This document shows, one piece after another, positions 1-8,646 of a DNA stretch of 64,000 bases. Origin of the DNA: Paraburkholderia dioscoreae (lineage in GTDB: Bacteria > Pseudomonadota > Gammaproteobacteria > Burkholderiales > Burkholderiaceae); contig NZ_LR699554.1 in the NCBI RefSeq assembly GCF_902459535.1, positions 1,054,001-1,118,000 on the forward strand, written 5' to 3'. The position numbers and the translations under genes are program-made. The notes under the pieces were generated by a model. It did no database searches, had not been told where the DNA came from, and worked only from the letters and a program-made list of their open reading frames with translations. The number at the start of each line of letters is the position of its first letter. The stretch's first letter is position 1.

Positions 1-1519
1 CGGGTGGCATGTGCGGCCAGCGGCGCGCTGCCACAGCCAGCACGCGCAGTCCGTCCGCCGCCATCGCACCCGCCATCGACGTCAAGGTGGCCGCGTCGAA
101 CGGCGTGCCGTCCTGTCCGATAACCGATGTACACCGTTCAATCACGGTTTCAGGCGCACCCTTGGTATAGGCGATAAACGAGTCTTCAACCCGATGCACG
201 GTGGTCATGCGTTTTCGTACGGAATCAAACGGCATTTCCGTGCAGCGCGGCGTCGATTTGTCGAGAGCGGAACGATCGACGCCGGCGTCCGCCGCGACCT
301 GCCACAGTGCCACTTCAGTGGGATCGCCGGTCAGCTTGCCGGATGCGTCGTGCGCCGCGTCGTTGCACAGCGAAACGGCCCGCAGCAACTGCCCGGTGAT
401 ATCGTCGATGCTCATGCTCGCGGCTTGCAACCGCCGCATCCCCGCCGGACATACTTCAACCACGCGCATTTCATTGAGCGTCAGCGTGCCGGTCTTGTCT
501 GTGCAGATGAAACTCACGGAGCCGAGCGTCTCCACGGCAGGAAGGCGCCGGACCAGCGCCGCGCGCTGCGCCATGCTGCGTGCACCGAGGGCCAGCATCA
601 TCGTGACAACCGCGGGCAATGCTTCTGGAATGGCGGCGACGGCAAGGCTCAGTGCGGTGAGCAACATGAGTATCGGTGGCTCGCCGCTCGATACGCCGAA
701 CACGAATATCAGCACGCAGAATGCGAGAATGGCTATGGCGAGTTGCTTGCCGAATCGACTCAGCCGCCGTTGCAGCGGAGTCTGTAGGGCGGGAGCCGAC
801 TCCAGCAGGGCGGCGATCTTGCCGAGTTCCGTATTCATCCCCGTTGCGACTGCCACGCCGCGAGCCCGCCCATAGGTCACGATGGTGCCCTTGTAGACCA
901 TGTTGGTCCGGTCGGCGATGGGGAGCGTCGCATCGCCCGTTAGCGGCAGCGGATGCTTGTCGACGGGGGCGGCCTCGCCCGTCAGCGTTGCTTCGCTGAC
1001 TCTTAACTGCGGAGCCTCGATCACTCGCAGGTCGGCGGGAACGGCGCCGCCTGCTTCGAGAAGGACGATATCTCCGGGAACGACTTCGGCGGCGGTAATC
1101 GTCAATGGACGTCCGTCGCGGACGACCGACGCGTGAAACGCGGCCAGTCGCTTGAGTTCCGCCATAGCGTGTTCGGCGCGAAAGTCCTGAAAAAAGCCAA
1201 TCGTTCCGTTCAGTACGACGATCGCGACGATCACGAGCGCATCTTCAAGGTCGCCGACGACTCCCGACACGATGGCAGCGGCGAGCAGAACGAGGATCAT
1301 GAAATCCTTGAATTGCTCGATCAGCATCGTGGCGATCCGGCGCCGTTCCGTTTCGATGATTTCGTTACGTCCGTAGACCGTGCGCCGACGCGCCACCTCG
1401 TCGGCGTCGAGTCCCCTTATCGCGTCGGTGCCGAAGCATTCAATCGTGGACTCAGCGGTCTCCGCATGCCAGGCGCGGTGCTCAGGTAGTGCGCGATGCT
1501 GCATGTCTCGAGGATTCAT
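1..1519 (-). CDS. P-type cation-transporting ATPase, N-terminal part (cut by window edge)
   Basis: Membrane ion pump driven by ATP; this is about the first 506 residues of a protein that is usually near 900. The reading frame stays open from ATG at 1519 to the window edge. Visible motifs: actuator-loop TGEA (about residue 180; TGES is the common form), membrane-helix IPEALP, phosphorylation motif DKTGT (Asp about residue 341) and nucleotide-domain KGAPE (about residue 453). Two hydrophobic helices lie near residues 73-110. The IPEALP form points to the P2 group (Ca2+, Mg2+ or Mn2+), but the ion-binding helices M5-M6 lie outside the window, so the ion cannot be named. No clear Shine-Dalgarno precedes ATG 1519. 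An FNR/ANR-like box sits about 120 bp upstream. Confidence 0.93.
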   Translation of the reverse strand, partial: MNPRDMQHRALPEHRAWHAETAESTIECFGTDAIRGLDADEVARRRTVYGRNEIIETERRRIATMLIEQFKDFMILVLLAAAIVSGVVGDLEDALVIVAIVVLNGTIGFFQDFRAEHAMAELKRLAAFHASVVRDGRPLTITAAEVVPGDIVLLEAGGAVPADLRVIEAPQLRVSEATLTGEAAPVDKHPLPLTGDATLPIADRTNMVYKGTIVTYGRARGVAVATGMNTELGKIAALLESAPALQTPLQRRLSRFGKQLAIAILAFCVLIFVFGVSSGEPPILMLLTALSLAVAAIPEALPAVVTMMLALGARSMAQRAALVRRLPAVETLGSVSFICTDKTGTLTLNEMRVVEVCPAGMRRLQAASMSIDDITGQLLRAVSLCNDAAHDASGKLTGDPTEVALWQVAADAGVDRSALDKSTPRCTEMPFDSVRKRMTTVHRVEDSFIAYTKGAPETVIERCTSVIGQDGTPFDAATLTSMAGAMAADGLRVLAVAARRWPHMPP

Positions 1520-1637
1520 GCCGGAACCTGTGTGCTGATCGAATGGCGCTTTTCTTCGTCCCGACCGCCGGCATTGCAAATCGCAGTCTGCGGCGGTGAC
1601 TTTGGAATCAGCATCGTCGTCGTGGGCCTGCGCGGCC

Positions 1638-1651
1638 TTGACACAGGTCAA
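1638..1651. promoter_or_regulatory. FNR/ANR-type binding site (TTGAC-N4-GTCAA)
   Basis: The 14-bp sequence TTGACACAGGTCAA is a perfect palindrome in its outer five bases and fits the FNR/ANR consensus TTGAT-N4-ATCAA with C/G in the fifth position, a common variant. It lies about 119 bp upstream of the P-type ATPase start, which would let it act as an activator site for a minus-strand promoter near 1600. Assignment is by pattern only. Confidence 0.5.
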
Positions 1652-1876
1652 TCAGAAAGTGAAGGTGGTGCGCTGAGCCGTGTTTCTGGCGTCAATTTCA
1701 AAACCATGTGCTTCTACGCGCTGTGAGACAGAACCACGTCGTTAGGCGACGGGCCGTGTAGGAGGCTATCCGCGCCGTGCCAGCGGCGACCTTTAGCATG
1801 TACTGCTGGCTGTTTTGCGCTCTTTCGCAAACTCGAGCACGAGAACGGTTGTGAGGTCGAAGCGATACTCGATATG

Positions 1877-1905
1877 ACAACCGGCAGCAAGCCGCTGCCG
1901 GTTGT
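1877..1905. terminator. Hairpin, probable terminator of the Tim44-like gene
   Basis: Perfect 12-bp stem (ACAACCGGCAGC with its complement) around a 5-nt loop, 15 bp beyond the stop of the minus-strand Tim44-like gene. There is no long U-run, so it is a weak intrinsic terminator or an RNA-stabilising hairpin. Confidence 0.55.
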
Positions 1906-1919
1906 CCAATGGCGCTCCT

Positions 1920-2882
1920 TTAACGGTCGATCTGCTGGATGCCCGCCAGTCGCCACCCTTCGTCGCCATGTACGCTCCTGACCATGTTCCAGATTTCCTG
2001 GAACGGCTGGGCGATCTGCGCGTCGTCTTCGCGCATCTGACCGTAAAAGCGCACGCTGACCAGCGTTTCATCTGCGTTGCTTTCCGTGCCCAGCACTTCG
2101 GCATCGAGTTGCGTCACGTCCGTACGGCTCGGCTCGTGGCCCCGGTGTTCGAGATCCTGCTTGAGTCGCATAAACATCTCCGGCGTTGTCAGCTCGAACA
2201 GATCGCCTTGCTCATTGCGGTCCCACGCGCCTTGAAGACGCATGAACATGGCCTTCGCCGAGACCAGAAACGCGGCCTGATCCGCGAGCGCGGGTTCCGG
2301 CGCCTTGACGCTGCCCGCCGCTCCGGTCGTACCCATCGCTGCGCGCGGCCAGTCGCGGAGATTCGTGTCAGGCCGCGCTTCGCGGACCTGATTCAGAAAC
2401 GGCGAGCCGTTCGTTTGCTGCCGGTTTGCCGAACCGTGTCCATAAGCGAGATCCGGACGACGACGGTTGGCGATGAAGCGGAACAGCATCACGCCGGCGA
2501 CAACCACCAGGCCGATCAGCAATGCATTGGACAGCATTTGCGCCAGCCCTTCGGCCAGACCGAACGATGAGAGCAACGCCGCGATGCCGAGTCCGGCGGC
2601 GAGTCCGGCGAGCGGGCCCATCCAGCGGCTGGCGCCGGAGGCCGCGGGCGCCTGCGCTGTCTGCTGGGCCGGTTGGGCCTGCTGGCTTCGTTGTCCTTGC
2701 CCGGTGGGCGACGCCGCCTGCGACTGCCGCCCGATGCTCTGGCTGCCGCCGACGCGCTTCGCTTCGGCGTCGTTCGAGGCCACGGCGCCGAGGGCAAGCA
2801 GTCCGGCCAGACCGAGCGCCGCTGTCCCGCGCGTGATCGCGCCGGCAGCACTTCGAAGTCGATTGATGATCTGCGTGTACAT
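1920..2882 (-). CDS. Tim44-like domain membrane protein
   Basis: 320-residue protein. The N-terminus has a hydrophobic signal-type helix (about residues 15-36), followed by a Gln/Ala/Ser-rich linker (about 45-85), then two hydrophobic stretches (about 88-135), and a C-terminal alpha/beta domain (about 190-320) with the look of the Tim44/MRPL45-like fold (NTF2-related). Bacterial members are inner-membrane proteins with no settled function; the mitochondrial relative tethers Hsp70 to the import channel. ATG 2882 is preceded by AGAGG at a normal distance. The gene lies 79 bp downstream of the CBS gene on the same strand and may be co-transcribed with it. Confidence 0.82.
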   Translation of the reverse strand: MYTQIINRLRSAAGAITRGTAALGLAGLLALGAVASNDAEAKRVGGSQSIGRQSQAASPTGQGQRSQQAQPAQQTAQAPAASGASRWMGPLAGLAAGLGIAALLSSFGLAEGLAQMLSNALLIGLVVVAGVMLFRFIANRRRPDLAYGHGSANRQQTNGSPFLNQVREARPDTNLRDWPRAAMGTTGAAGSVKAPEPALADQAAFLVSAKAMFMRLQGAWDRNEQGDLFELTTPEMFMRLKQDLEHRGHEPSRTDVTQLDAEVLGTESNADETLVSVRFYGQMREDDAQIAQPFQEIWNMVRSVHGDEGWRLAGIQQIDR

Positions 2883-2961
2883 ATGAAGCCTCTTTCGGTA
2901 AGCAAGGGGACTGTCCGCCTAGTGCGATTCAGGTCGCGCGAAAACATTACGAACGGTAATA

Positions 2962-3456
2962 TTATTGGCTGGTCAAACTTGCTGTCCGTCGCGCTTGCAA
3001 TCCGCTCTGGACAGCCTGAAAACCGTTGCCGTGGATATAGTGCTCAAGCTGCTGGATGGTCTGTTCCTGCTCGACAATCAGGTTCTGAACGAGGTCGCCG
3101 ATCGACACCATTCCGATCACTTGTCCTGCGGTAATGACAGGCAGATAGCGGATCCGGTACTCCGTCATGAGAGCCATGCATTCTTCGGTTGTCTGGTCCG
3201 GGCTGACGTAGCGCACAGCCGTCGACATGATGTCGCGCACAGGCGTATGCCGCGACGAGCGGTCCATCAGCACGATTTTTCGTGCGTAGTCACGCTCCGT
3301 TACGATGCCGGCGATACGTCCCTCATGTGCGACGATCAGTGCGCCCACCCGCCGGTGCGCCATGACCGCTATCGCGTCGTAAACCGAAGCGCAGGCCTGA
3401 GTCGACCACACCCTCTGGGACGCTTTTGAACGCAGGAGTTGCGCAACGGATGCCAT
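2962..3456 (-). CDS. Tandem CBS domain protein
   Basis: 164 residues made almost entirely of a pair of CBS motifs (about residues 15-65 and 75-135), the module that binds adenosyl ligands and usually regulates an attached or partner protein. No other domain is fused. Typical signature stretches are GIVTERDYARK and IGMVSIGDLV. ATG 3456 has a good ribosome site (GAGGTG). Stand-alone CBS proteins of this size are often members of stress or low-oxygen regulons in Burkholderiaceae, which fits the FNR-like box near the neighbouring ATPase, but no such box is seen directly upstream of this gene. Confidence 0.85.
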   Translation of the reverse strand: MASVAQLLRSKASQRVWSTQACASVYDAIAVMAHRRVGALIVAHEGRIAGIVTERDYARKIVLMDRSSRHTPVRDIMSTAVRYVSPDQTTEECMALMTEYRIRYLPVITAGQVIGMVSIGDLVQNLIVEQEQTIQQLEHYIHGNGFQAVQSGLQARRTASLTSQ

Positions 3457-3610
3457 ATGTCACCTCTCTCAGTGGTCGTTAGCCGCCCGCTGGCGCCTAA
3501 GTACGAGGTTTCAATGTAACTGAACGTGATGAAGCGTAAAATGCGTATTTTCGATGTGAATACTTCGAGAAAACCGTAGTGTCTATGGTTTGACGGAGGA
3601 GGGAGAGGGC

Positions 3611-4507
3611 GTGAACTTCAAGCATCTGCATTACTTCTGGGTTGCGGCACACGCGGGAGGAATCGTGAGGGCCGGCGAGCAGTTGCACATCTCGCCGCAA
3701 ACGCTCAGCGGGCAGATCAAACTGCTGGAAGAAGCGCTGGATAAAAAGCTGTTCAGGAAAAACGGGCGAACGATCGAACTCACCGACGCTGGCCGCCTGG
3801 CGCTCGATTACGCCGATGAAATATTCTCGCTAGGCTCGGAGCTGGAAAGCGCCGTGCGGCGCGAGAGCGAAGCCGGCGCGCAAACGCGGTTCCGCGTTGG
3901 GATCGCGGATTCGGTACCCAAGGCGATCGCGTACCGGCTACTGGAACCGGCGCTGAGTGCTTCCATGTCGCTGCGTATGATCTGTCACGAAGGCAAACTG
4001 CATGCGCTGCTCGCGCAACTGGCCGTACACCGGCTCGATCTGATCATCGCCGACGCCCCCATTCCCGCCGACGTCAACATCAAGGCGTTCAATCACCGGC
4101 TCGGCCGTTCTACGCTTAGCTGTTTTGGTGCGCAGGCGCTGATTCAAAGCGGGAAGAAACGCTTCCCGCTGTCGCTCGGCCAGTTGCCGGTGTTGCTGCC
4201 CGGCACGGAATCCGCAGTGCGACGCAAGCTGGATCACTGGCTCGCGTCGCATGCCATTTCGCCGCGCATCGTCGGGGAGTTCGACGACGGGGCCATGACC
4301 CTGGCGTTCGGCCGGGAAGGCCGCGGGTTGCTGTTCGCGCCGACGGTGCTGGAAAACCAGTTACAGGCCGAGCACAACCTGACGATAGTCGGGCAGATCA
4401 ATTCCATCGTGGAGGAATTCTTCGCAATCTCGATCGAGCGCCGAATCAGTCACCCGGCTGTCGCGGTGATCATGGACGCGGCGCGTAGTGAATTGTTCAA
4501 TGGCTAG
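3611..4507 (+). CDS. NhaR-like LysR-family transcriptional regulator
   Basis: 298 residues. The N-terminal winged helix-turn-helix (residues 1-60) begins with the NhaR-type stretch NFKHLHYFWVAAHAGGIVRA, followed by a LysR substrate-binding domain. NhaR proteins respond to Na+ and control sodium/proton antiporters in enterics; here no antiporter is adjacent, so the target is open. An ATG exists at 3590, but GTG 3611 is preceded by GGAGGAGGGA and matches the usual NhaR N-terminus, so it is chosen. The gene is divergent from the CBS gene across about 150 bp. Confidence 0.85.
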   Translation: MNFKHLHYFWVAAHAGGIVRAGEQLHISPQTLSGQIKLLEEALDKKLFRKNGRTIELTDAGRLALDYADEIFSLGSELESAVRRESEAGAQTRFRVGIADSVPKAIAYRLLEPALSASMSLRMICHEGKLHALLAQLAVHRLDLIIADAPIPADVNIKAFNHRLGRSTLSCFGAQALIQSGKKRFPLSLGQLPVLLPGTESAVRRKLDHWLASHAISPRIVGEFDDGAMTLAFGREGRGLLFAPTVLENQLQAEHNLTIVGQINSIVEEFFAISIERRISHPAVAVIMDAARSELFNG

Positions 4508-4695
4508 ATGAGAGTTGGCTCGGATCGGGAGCAGTGAAGCGCGATGATGGGGAAGCCCGGCATCGCCCGCCGTATCAACTAGCGCTTGCCAGCCGCGAAA
4601 CTGGGGCGGAGGTCGCAGTTTCGCTTGCGCCCCATGCGATTGAAGCATGTTCGCTTTGCGCTTTATTCGCGGCTGGTTGTCATTTTTAGCAGCTG

Positions 4696-5016
4696 TTATT
4701 GGCCAGCAGCCGGCGACACTACGCTCGGGGTCGCCAGCGTGTTGTTGCTCTTCGGAGCGCTCGTGCCGGATGTCGAACTGCTGTTCGTGCCACTCGGCAG
4801 ACCTGAGTTCGGCGGCCTGTTGGCCGTACCGCTGTCCGAACGAGTAGCGCCCGGTGTGCCGTAGCCACCAGTTGCACCGTTCGCCTGATTCGCCGGGCTG
4901 GCCGTGCTGCCTGCCGAACCGCTGCCGCTCGAACCTCCGGCCGTTTGTGCATAAGCGCCGCCCGACAGCGTAAGTGCGGCGAGGGCCGCGATTAATGTGC
5001 TGGTTACCTTGCTCAT
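4696..5016 (-). CDS. Small secreted Ser/Gly/Thr-rich protein
   Basis: 106 residues with a clear Sec signal peptide (MSKVTSTLIAALAALTLSGG, cleavage after AYA near residue 23) and a low-complexity mature part rich in Gly, Ser, Thr, Ala, Asn and Pro. No known domain. ATG 5016 follows AAGGAGGG at ideal spacing, which settles the start over longer frames. Probably periplasmic or extracellular; function unknown. Such proteins are common and poorly studied in Burkholderiaceae. Confidence 0.7.
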   Translation of the reverse strand: MSKVTSTLIAALAALTLSGGAYAQTAGGSSGSGSAGSTASPANQANGATGGYGTPGATRSDSGTANRPPNSGLPSGTNSSSTSGTSAPKSNNTLATPSVVSPAAGQ

Positions 5017-5278
5017 GATCCATCCCTCCTTTGATCGGACTGGAATATAGACGCAGACGATCGCCGCCTGCTTGATCACGAGTGCAGCAATGACCGTGCC
5101 GCGGGCTCGTACTCGTGGCGAAACGATGTGCATTGCAGCAAGCGGCTGTCGTCTGAGCCAGTCAGACGCGCCACGCCGTTCAGCCCGCCGCTGCGTGCAC
5201 AGTCGCCGCCACACCGACCCTTACTTTCGGAAAGCAAGCCGCGTCCAGCTAACTTGCATGTTTCGCCGCAATTGGTTG

Positions 5279-5662
5279 TCACCCAATCCGTTGAACCCAT
5301 TGACTCCGCCAACTCGGCGCTTCAAAGGGATCCGAAAAATACTGGGTCTCGTGAACGACCTTGCCGTTGCGGAATTCCATAATACTGACCGTGTAAGCCG
5401 GTCGCCCGTTATAGGTGATGGAGTATTCAGTGATCCAAAGATTACCTTCTCCTTGAATTCGCCTGACATCGAACCCTGCTGGCTTGCCTGGATGATGACT
5501 CCGCAGTGCCTGCAAATTCATTCGCCCGAGAATTCGTTCACCCGACTGGGGATAGTCACAGATGGCATCATCATCGTAAATATCGTGTTCCGCGTCGAAG
5601 TCGCCGGCCGCCGACGCTTGCCAGTGCGCATTCAGGGCTTCACGTATCTTTTCTCTCTGCAT
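5279..5662 (-). CDS. NTF2-like (SnoaL-type) protein
   Basis: 127 residues of a cone-shaped NTF2-like fold: early helix REALNAHWQASAAGDFDA, acidic strand DAICDYPQSGERILGR and C-terminal strands with FRNGKVVHETQYF. This pattern is typical of the SnoaL/ketosteroid isomerase-like group; substrate and catalytic role cannot be read from sequence. GGAGG lies 6 bp before ATG 5662, favouring it over the ATG at 5677. Codon use is somewhat less GC-rich than in the core genes nearby. Confidence 0.75.
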   Translation of the reverse strand: MQREKIREALNAHWQASAAGDFDAEHDIYDDDAICDYPQSGERILGRMNLQALRSHHPGKPAGFDVRRIQGEGNLWITEYSITYNGRPAYTVSIMEFRNGKVVHETQYFSDPFEAPSWRSQWVQRIG

Positions 5663-5872
5663 GGCGTGCCTCCGCATACCGTTTACGTTCGTCTATTGCG
5701 TGCGTCATGGAATGAACACGAGGCTGCCCGTCTTGACGATTTCGGGACTCCACGAAGCATGCGCTCAATGAGTGCTTTTACCGCGCCAGGTAGCAGTCTA
5801 ATCTTCATCGCGACAGGCAGTTGCCAGCAAGGGACGACTTCGCGAATTGCCTATGCTCAGACGTCGGAAACG

Positions 5873-6316
5873 TCAGTCGACGGCGTTGACGTTCGGAAAC
5901 TTGTTACGGAACGCCTGCGGCATCGGCACGACTTTTTTCGTCTCGTAGTTGAAGAACACGAAACCCGATTTCGCCATTGCGACAAGCGTGCCATCTGCCG
6001 GCCGCGTAATGCGGAAGATGATGTCGCCGCCATATTTGTTGAAATCCATGATGCCGACTTCGAAGCACAACTGGTCCCGCGCGTAAGCTTCAGCGCGATA
6101 GGTCGTGGCGAGATCGGTCACGATGATGCTCGTGTGCACGTCTTTCATGTCCTCGATACCCGCGTCGAACAGGAAGCGTGCGCGGGCCTCGGAAATCATC
6201 GAGATCATCGAATCGTTTGCGAGGTGGTTCGCGCCATTGATGTCGGTGACGCGCACTGTGAGATGCGTCGAATAGTAAAACTGGTCTTCGGGAAACTGCA
6301 ATTGAATGCGGGCCAT
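5873..6316 (-). CDS. Acyl-CoA thioesterase, hot-dog fold (YbgC/FadM-like)
   Basis: 147 residues, the usual length of a single hot-dog thioesterase. The early segment VRVTDINGANHLAND occupies the place of the catalytic region of the 4-hydroxybenzoyl-CoA thioesterase group (D and N/H residues near 24-30), followed by the long helix SMISEARARFLFDAG. Likely hydrolyses an acyl-CoA in the cytoplasm; substrate unknown. A hairpin lies in the leader 29-52 bp upstream of the start. The Shine-Dalgarno is weak. Confidence 0.82.
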   Translation of the reverse strand: MARIQLQFPEDQFYYSTHLTVRVTDINGANHLANDSMISMISEARARFLFDAGIEDMKDVHTSIIVTDLATTYRAEAYARDQLCFEVGIMDFNKYGGDIIFRITRPADGTLVAMAKSGFVFFNYETKKVVPMPQAFRNKFPNVNAVD

Positions 6317-6344
6317 GACGTGAAAATTGTGGGTTGGAAGAGGT

Positions 6345-6368
6345 GGGCGCGCTTAAGCGCTGACGCCC
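6345..6368. repeat. GCGCTTAAGCGC-core hairpin in the leader of the thioesterase gene
   Basis: Palindromic core GCGCTTAAGCGC flanked by GGGCG/CGCCC. It lies 29 bp upstream of the minus-strand thioesterase start. Its core resembles the hairpin at 13154-13188 (16 of 18 positions when one copy is inverted), suggesting a dispersed repeat family. Confidence 0.5.
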
Positions 6369-6565
6369 GATTCTAGCCGTTCGATGTGCGGGGCGTGTGT
6401 AGAACCCAATACGCTGATCGTATGCAGATGATCATGTCGGCTGTACCGGGCACGCATGATTGGCGCTGCCCGACTTTGGCGGACCTCCGGTTCCGCGGAT
6501 AGCGGCCCGTCAAAATCCTCTTGCGAGTCCCCGTTGTAAGTATCGGCGGGGGTTGCTGACACGGC

Positions 6566-6868
6566 TCACATCTGATTCTGGCGCCGGCATGCTCGCAATA
6601 TTTCCTGAACCGCAAATGCCCCTCTCACGGTTTGAACATTCTGCAGGACACACACGTGATACGACCTTTCGCGCGGCAGGAGCAGTGCGCCATTTTTGTA
6701 AAGCGCCTCGCACGAGTTGCTAATCACGTGGGCCGCGAAGTTGCTCTGGCTGTTTCCTAGCGAACGCAGGATGCATTGATCGTAGTCTGGATTGTCGCCC
6801 CCGAGCGCCAGAGCGGGGAGCGGCGTGGCGAGCGTGATCGAGACAAGCAGATAAGCGAATTTGAGCAT
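6566..6868 (-). CDS. Small exported four-cysteine protein (VF_A0006-like)
   Basis: 100 residues with an N-terminal signal peptide (MLKFAYLLVSITLATPLPALA) and two similar segments each carrying a Cys pair: YDQCILRSLGN...SNSCEALY and YHVCVLQNVQ...LRACRRQ. This internal duplication with four cysteines resembles the VF_A0006 family, periplasmic proteins of unknown role. ATG 6868 is chosen because the signal peptide starts there; no good Shine-Dalgarno is seen before it or before the in-frame ATG at 6913. Confidence 0.6.
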   Translation of the reverse strand: MLKFAYLLVSITLATPLPALALGGDNPDYDQCILRSLGNSQSNFAAHVISNSCEALYKNGALLLPRERSYHVCVLQNVQTVRGAFAVQEILRACRRQNQM

Positions 6869-6939
6869 GATGTGAGAGCGGCTCAGGGATATATCGGCTG
6901 GCAATCGTAGCATGTCGCATTTCGATGCCAGCGTGCGTT

Positions 6940-7227
6940 TTAGAAGGCGCTTATGTCGGCTTCATCGGACAAGCGTTGCGCGATTGTCTGCGATTCATGC
7001 GACGAGGCTGATCGCAGGAACTGGCCGCGAACGGCGGATCGACCCGGCCAACGAAACGGCGTAGTGATGCACTCGTGCAGTAAAGCAGCTTTGTATCCGA
7101 CCATGCCCGCACCCGCTATCGTGCCAGTCGCCGGATCACCTGCCGTCCATTCCTCCGTGATGTAGCCGTACCCGCGGGCCGCCAGATAGAGGTTTGAGCA
7201 ATGAACTGCGCCATGCGCTACGCTCAC
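6940..7227 (-). other. Open reading frame of uncertain coding status in a gene-poor gap
   Basis: The 530-bp stretch between the four-cysteine protein and the AraC gene holds one 95-codon minus-strand frame containing YGYITEEWTAGDPATGT and GAGMVGYKAALLHE. I do not recognise a family, it has no convincing ribosome site, and its C-terminal half has no protein-like periodicity. It may be a gene remnant or chance. Confidence 0.2.
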
Positions 7228-7398
7228 TCATGTTCTGTTCGCCCGCTCTGGACCCGGTTTGGCTCGCGCACCAGATGCTTGCGGGTGATGGACACGACTG
7301 TCTGCGCCGCGCGTCCGGGTGATTTATGGTTGCGAGTTTTCGGTGATTCGACGACTGGCTTGCGATCGAAACTTCGAAGGGCCCAAGGCGTATCGCGA

Positions 7399-8400
7399 TC
7401 ATTTCAAATGGCTGTTGCGCCAGTTACGCGGCGTCACACCAAAGCGCGAATTAAACCAGTTTGTGAAGGAACCCTGCTGCGAATAGCCGAGCAGTGCGGA
7501 AACCCTCCCGATGGGATAGCGCGGATTGCTCATATAGCGCACGGCAAGTTCGCGCCTGACTTCCTCGACCAGATGCGAGAAGCTGGTATGCGCCACGTCA
7601 AGCTGGCGCTGCATGGTGCGAACACTCAGACGCAAATGGCGGGCAACCAGTTCGACGCTGGCCTGTTCGAGGGGCAACAGCAAGTAGATTGCCTTGCGCA
7701 CTTCCAGCGCGGTCGAATCCACGCCCGTCATGTTGAGTGAATCCGCGAGACTTTCGGCATATCGCACCAGTTCGGGGTCAGCGGCGGGATTCGGGTAGTC
7801 GAGATCGGCGGCCGCACACACAAAGCCGTTGAAATCGCTGCCGAACTCCAGCGGGCAGCCGAAGAACCGTCGATGAAACGTCAGGTTTTTCGGGCCCTGA
7901 TGAACAAAATGGACCGAGCGTGGCTTCCAGTGGTCACCCAGCAACGCGCTGGAGTGACGCCAGAGGACACCGACCGCGAGTTCAATCGCCTGATTCGTCG
8001 GGGTACCCGGTTCGACGACCAGTTCCTCCCGAATGGTGACTGTTTCGCCAGCATCCTCGACGTAAAGAGCCAGGGCTTCGTTCAGCAGATGCCGGTATTC
8101 GGCCGTAGCCAGCAGAACCTCGCGCAGCGTGCGCTTGTGCGCGAGCAGAACATTGACCACACCGGTACCGAACTTCTGCCGGGTCTCGGCCATTTGAAGC
8201 GCGAAAGTCGGGCATGACGCCTTGTTGGCTGTCAGTTCCAGCAGCCGGCACGATCTGGCTGCCGGAATGCGATCGTCCGGATTCGCAAGCGCCGCGGTAT
8301 CGATCCCGACCTGCTGGGCAAGCTCGACCGGGTTCAGTCCGAGCCGCCGCGCCACATCGAAATAGCCGCTCATTGCTACCGAGCGCAACATCGTTTCCAT
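7399..8400 (-). CDS. AraC-family transcriptional regulator with arabinose-binding-type N-terminal domain
   Basis: 333 residues. The N-terminal two thirds (about 20-210) match the Arabinose_bd-type ligand domain found in OruR/ArgR-like AraC regulators, with HFVHQGP and FFGCPLEFGSDFNGFVC. The C-terminal AraC helix-turn-helix pair (about 235-330) includes RHLRLSVRTMQRQLD and SALLGYSQQGSFTNWFNSRF. The gene is divergent from the BKACE gene across 246 bp, so it is the likely activator of that catabolic cluster. A GGAG-type site precedes ATG 8400. Confidence 0.88.
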   Translation of the reverse strand: METMLRSVAMSGYFDVARRLGLNPVELAQQVGIDTAALANPDDRIPAARSCRLLELTANKASCPTFALQMAETRQKFGTGVVNVLLAHKRTLREVLLATAEYRHLLNEALALYVEDAGETVTIREELVVEPGTPTNQAIELAVGVLWRHSSALLGDHWKPRSVHFVHQGPKNLTFHRRFFGCPLEFGSDFNGFVCAAADLDYPNPAADPELVRYAESLADSLNMTGVDSTALEVRKAIYLLLPLEQASVELVARHLRLSVRTMQRQLDVAHTSFSHLVEEVRRELAVRYMSNPRYPIGRVSALLGYSQQGSFTNWFNSRFGVTPRNWRNSHLK

Positions 8401-8646
8401 GGCTTTGTCTCCGCACCCCTCTCGCGGGCGGCGTCGCTGTGTCTGGGAATGAAATGCCTACCGTGCGCACGTACTGGTGTTAACGCGCAGTGGCACGAAA
8501 TACTAAAAAGATGGCGTTCAATCATAAAAGTGTAACGCAGGATTGCCGTATCGTGCGATCTCAGCGGTTCATCATGTTCCGACCAGTTCTCACGCGGCCA
8601 GCCGTGTCGCGAGCGTCGGAATACCGTCCCCCAATTGGAGAACACG

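Larger units (their letters stand above)
1520..1919. other. Intergenic region upstream of the P-type ATPase
   Basis: About 400 bp between the ATPase start and the stop of the Tim44-like gene, both on the minus strand. It holds the FNR/ANR-like palindrome at 1638-1651 and a strong hairpin at 1877-1905. Short open frames on both strands show no recognisable protein and no ribosome binding site. Confidence 0.6.
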
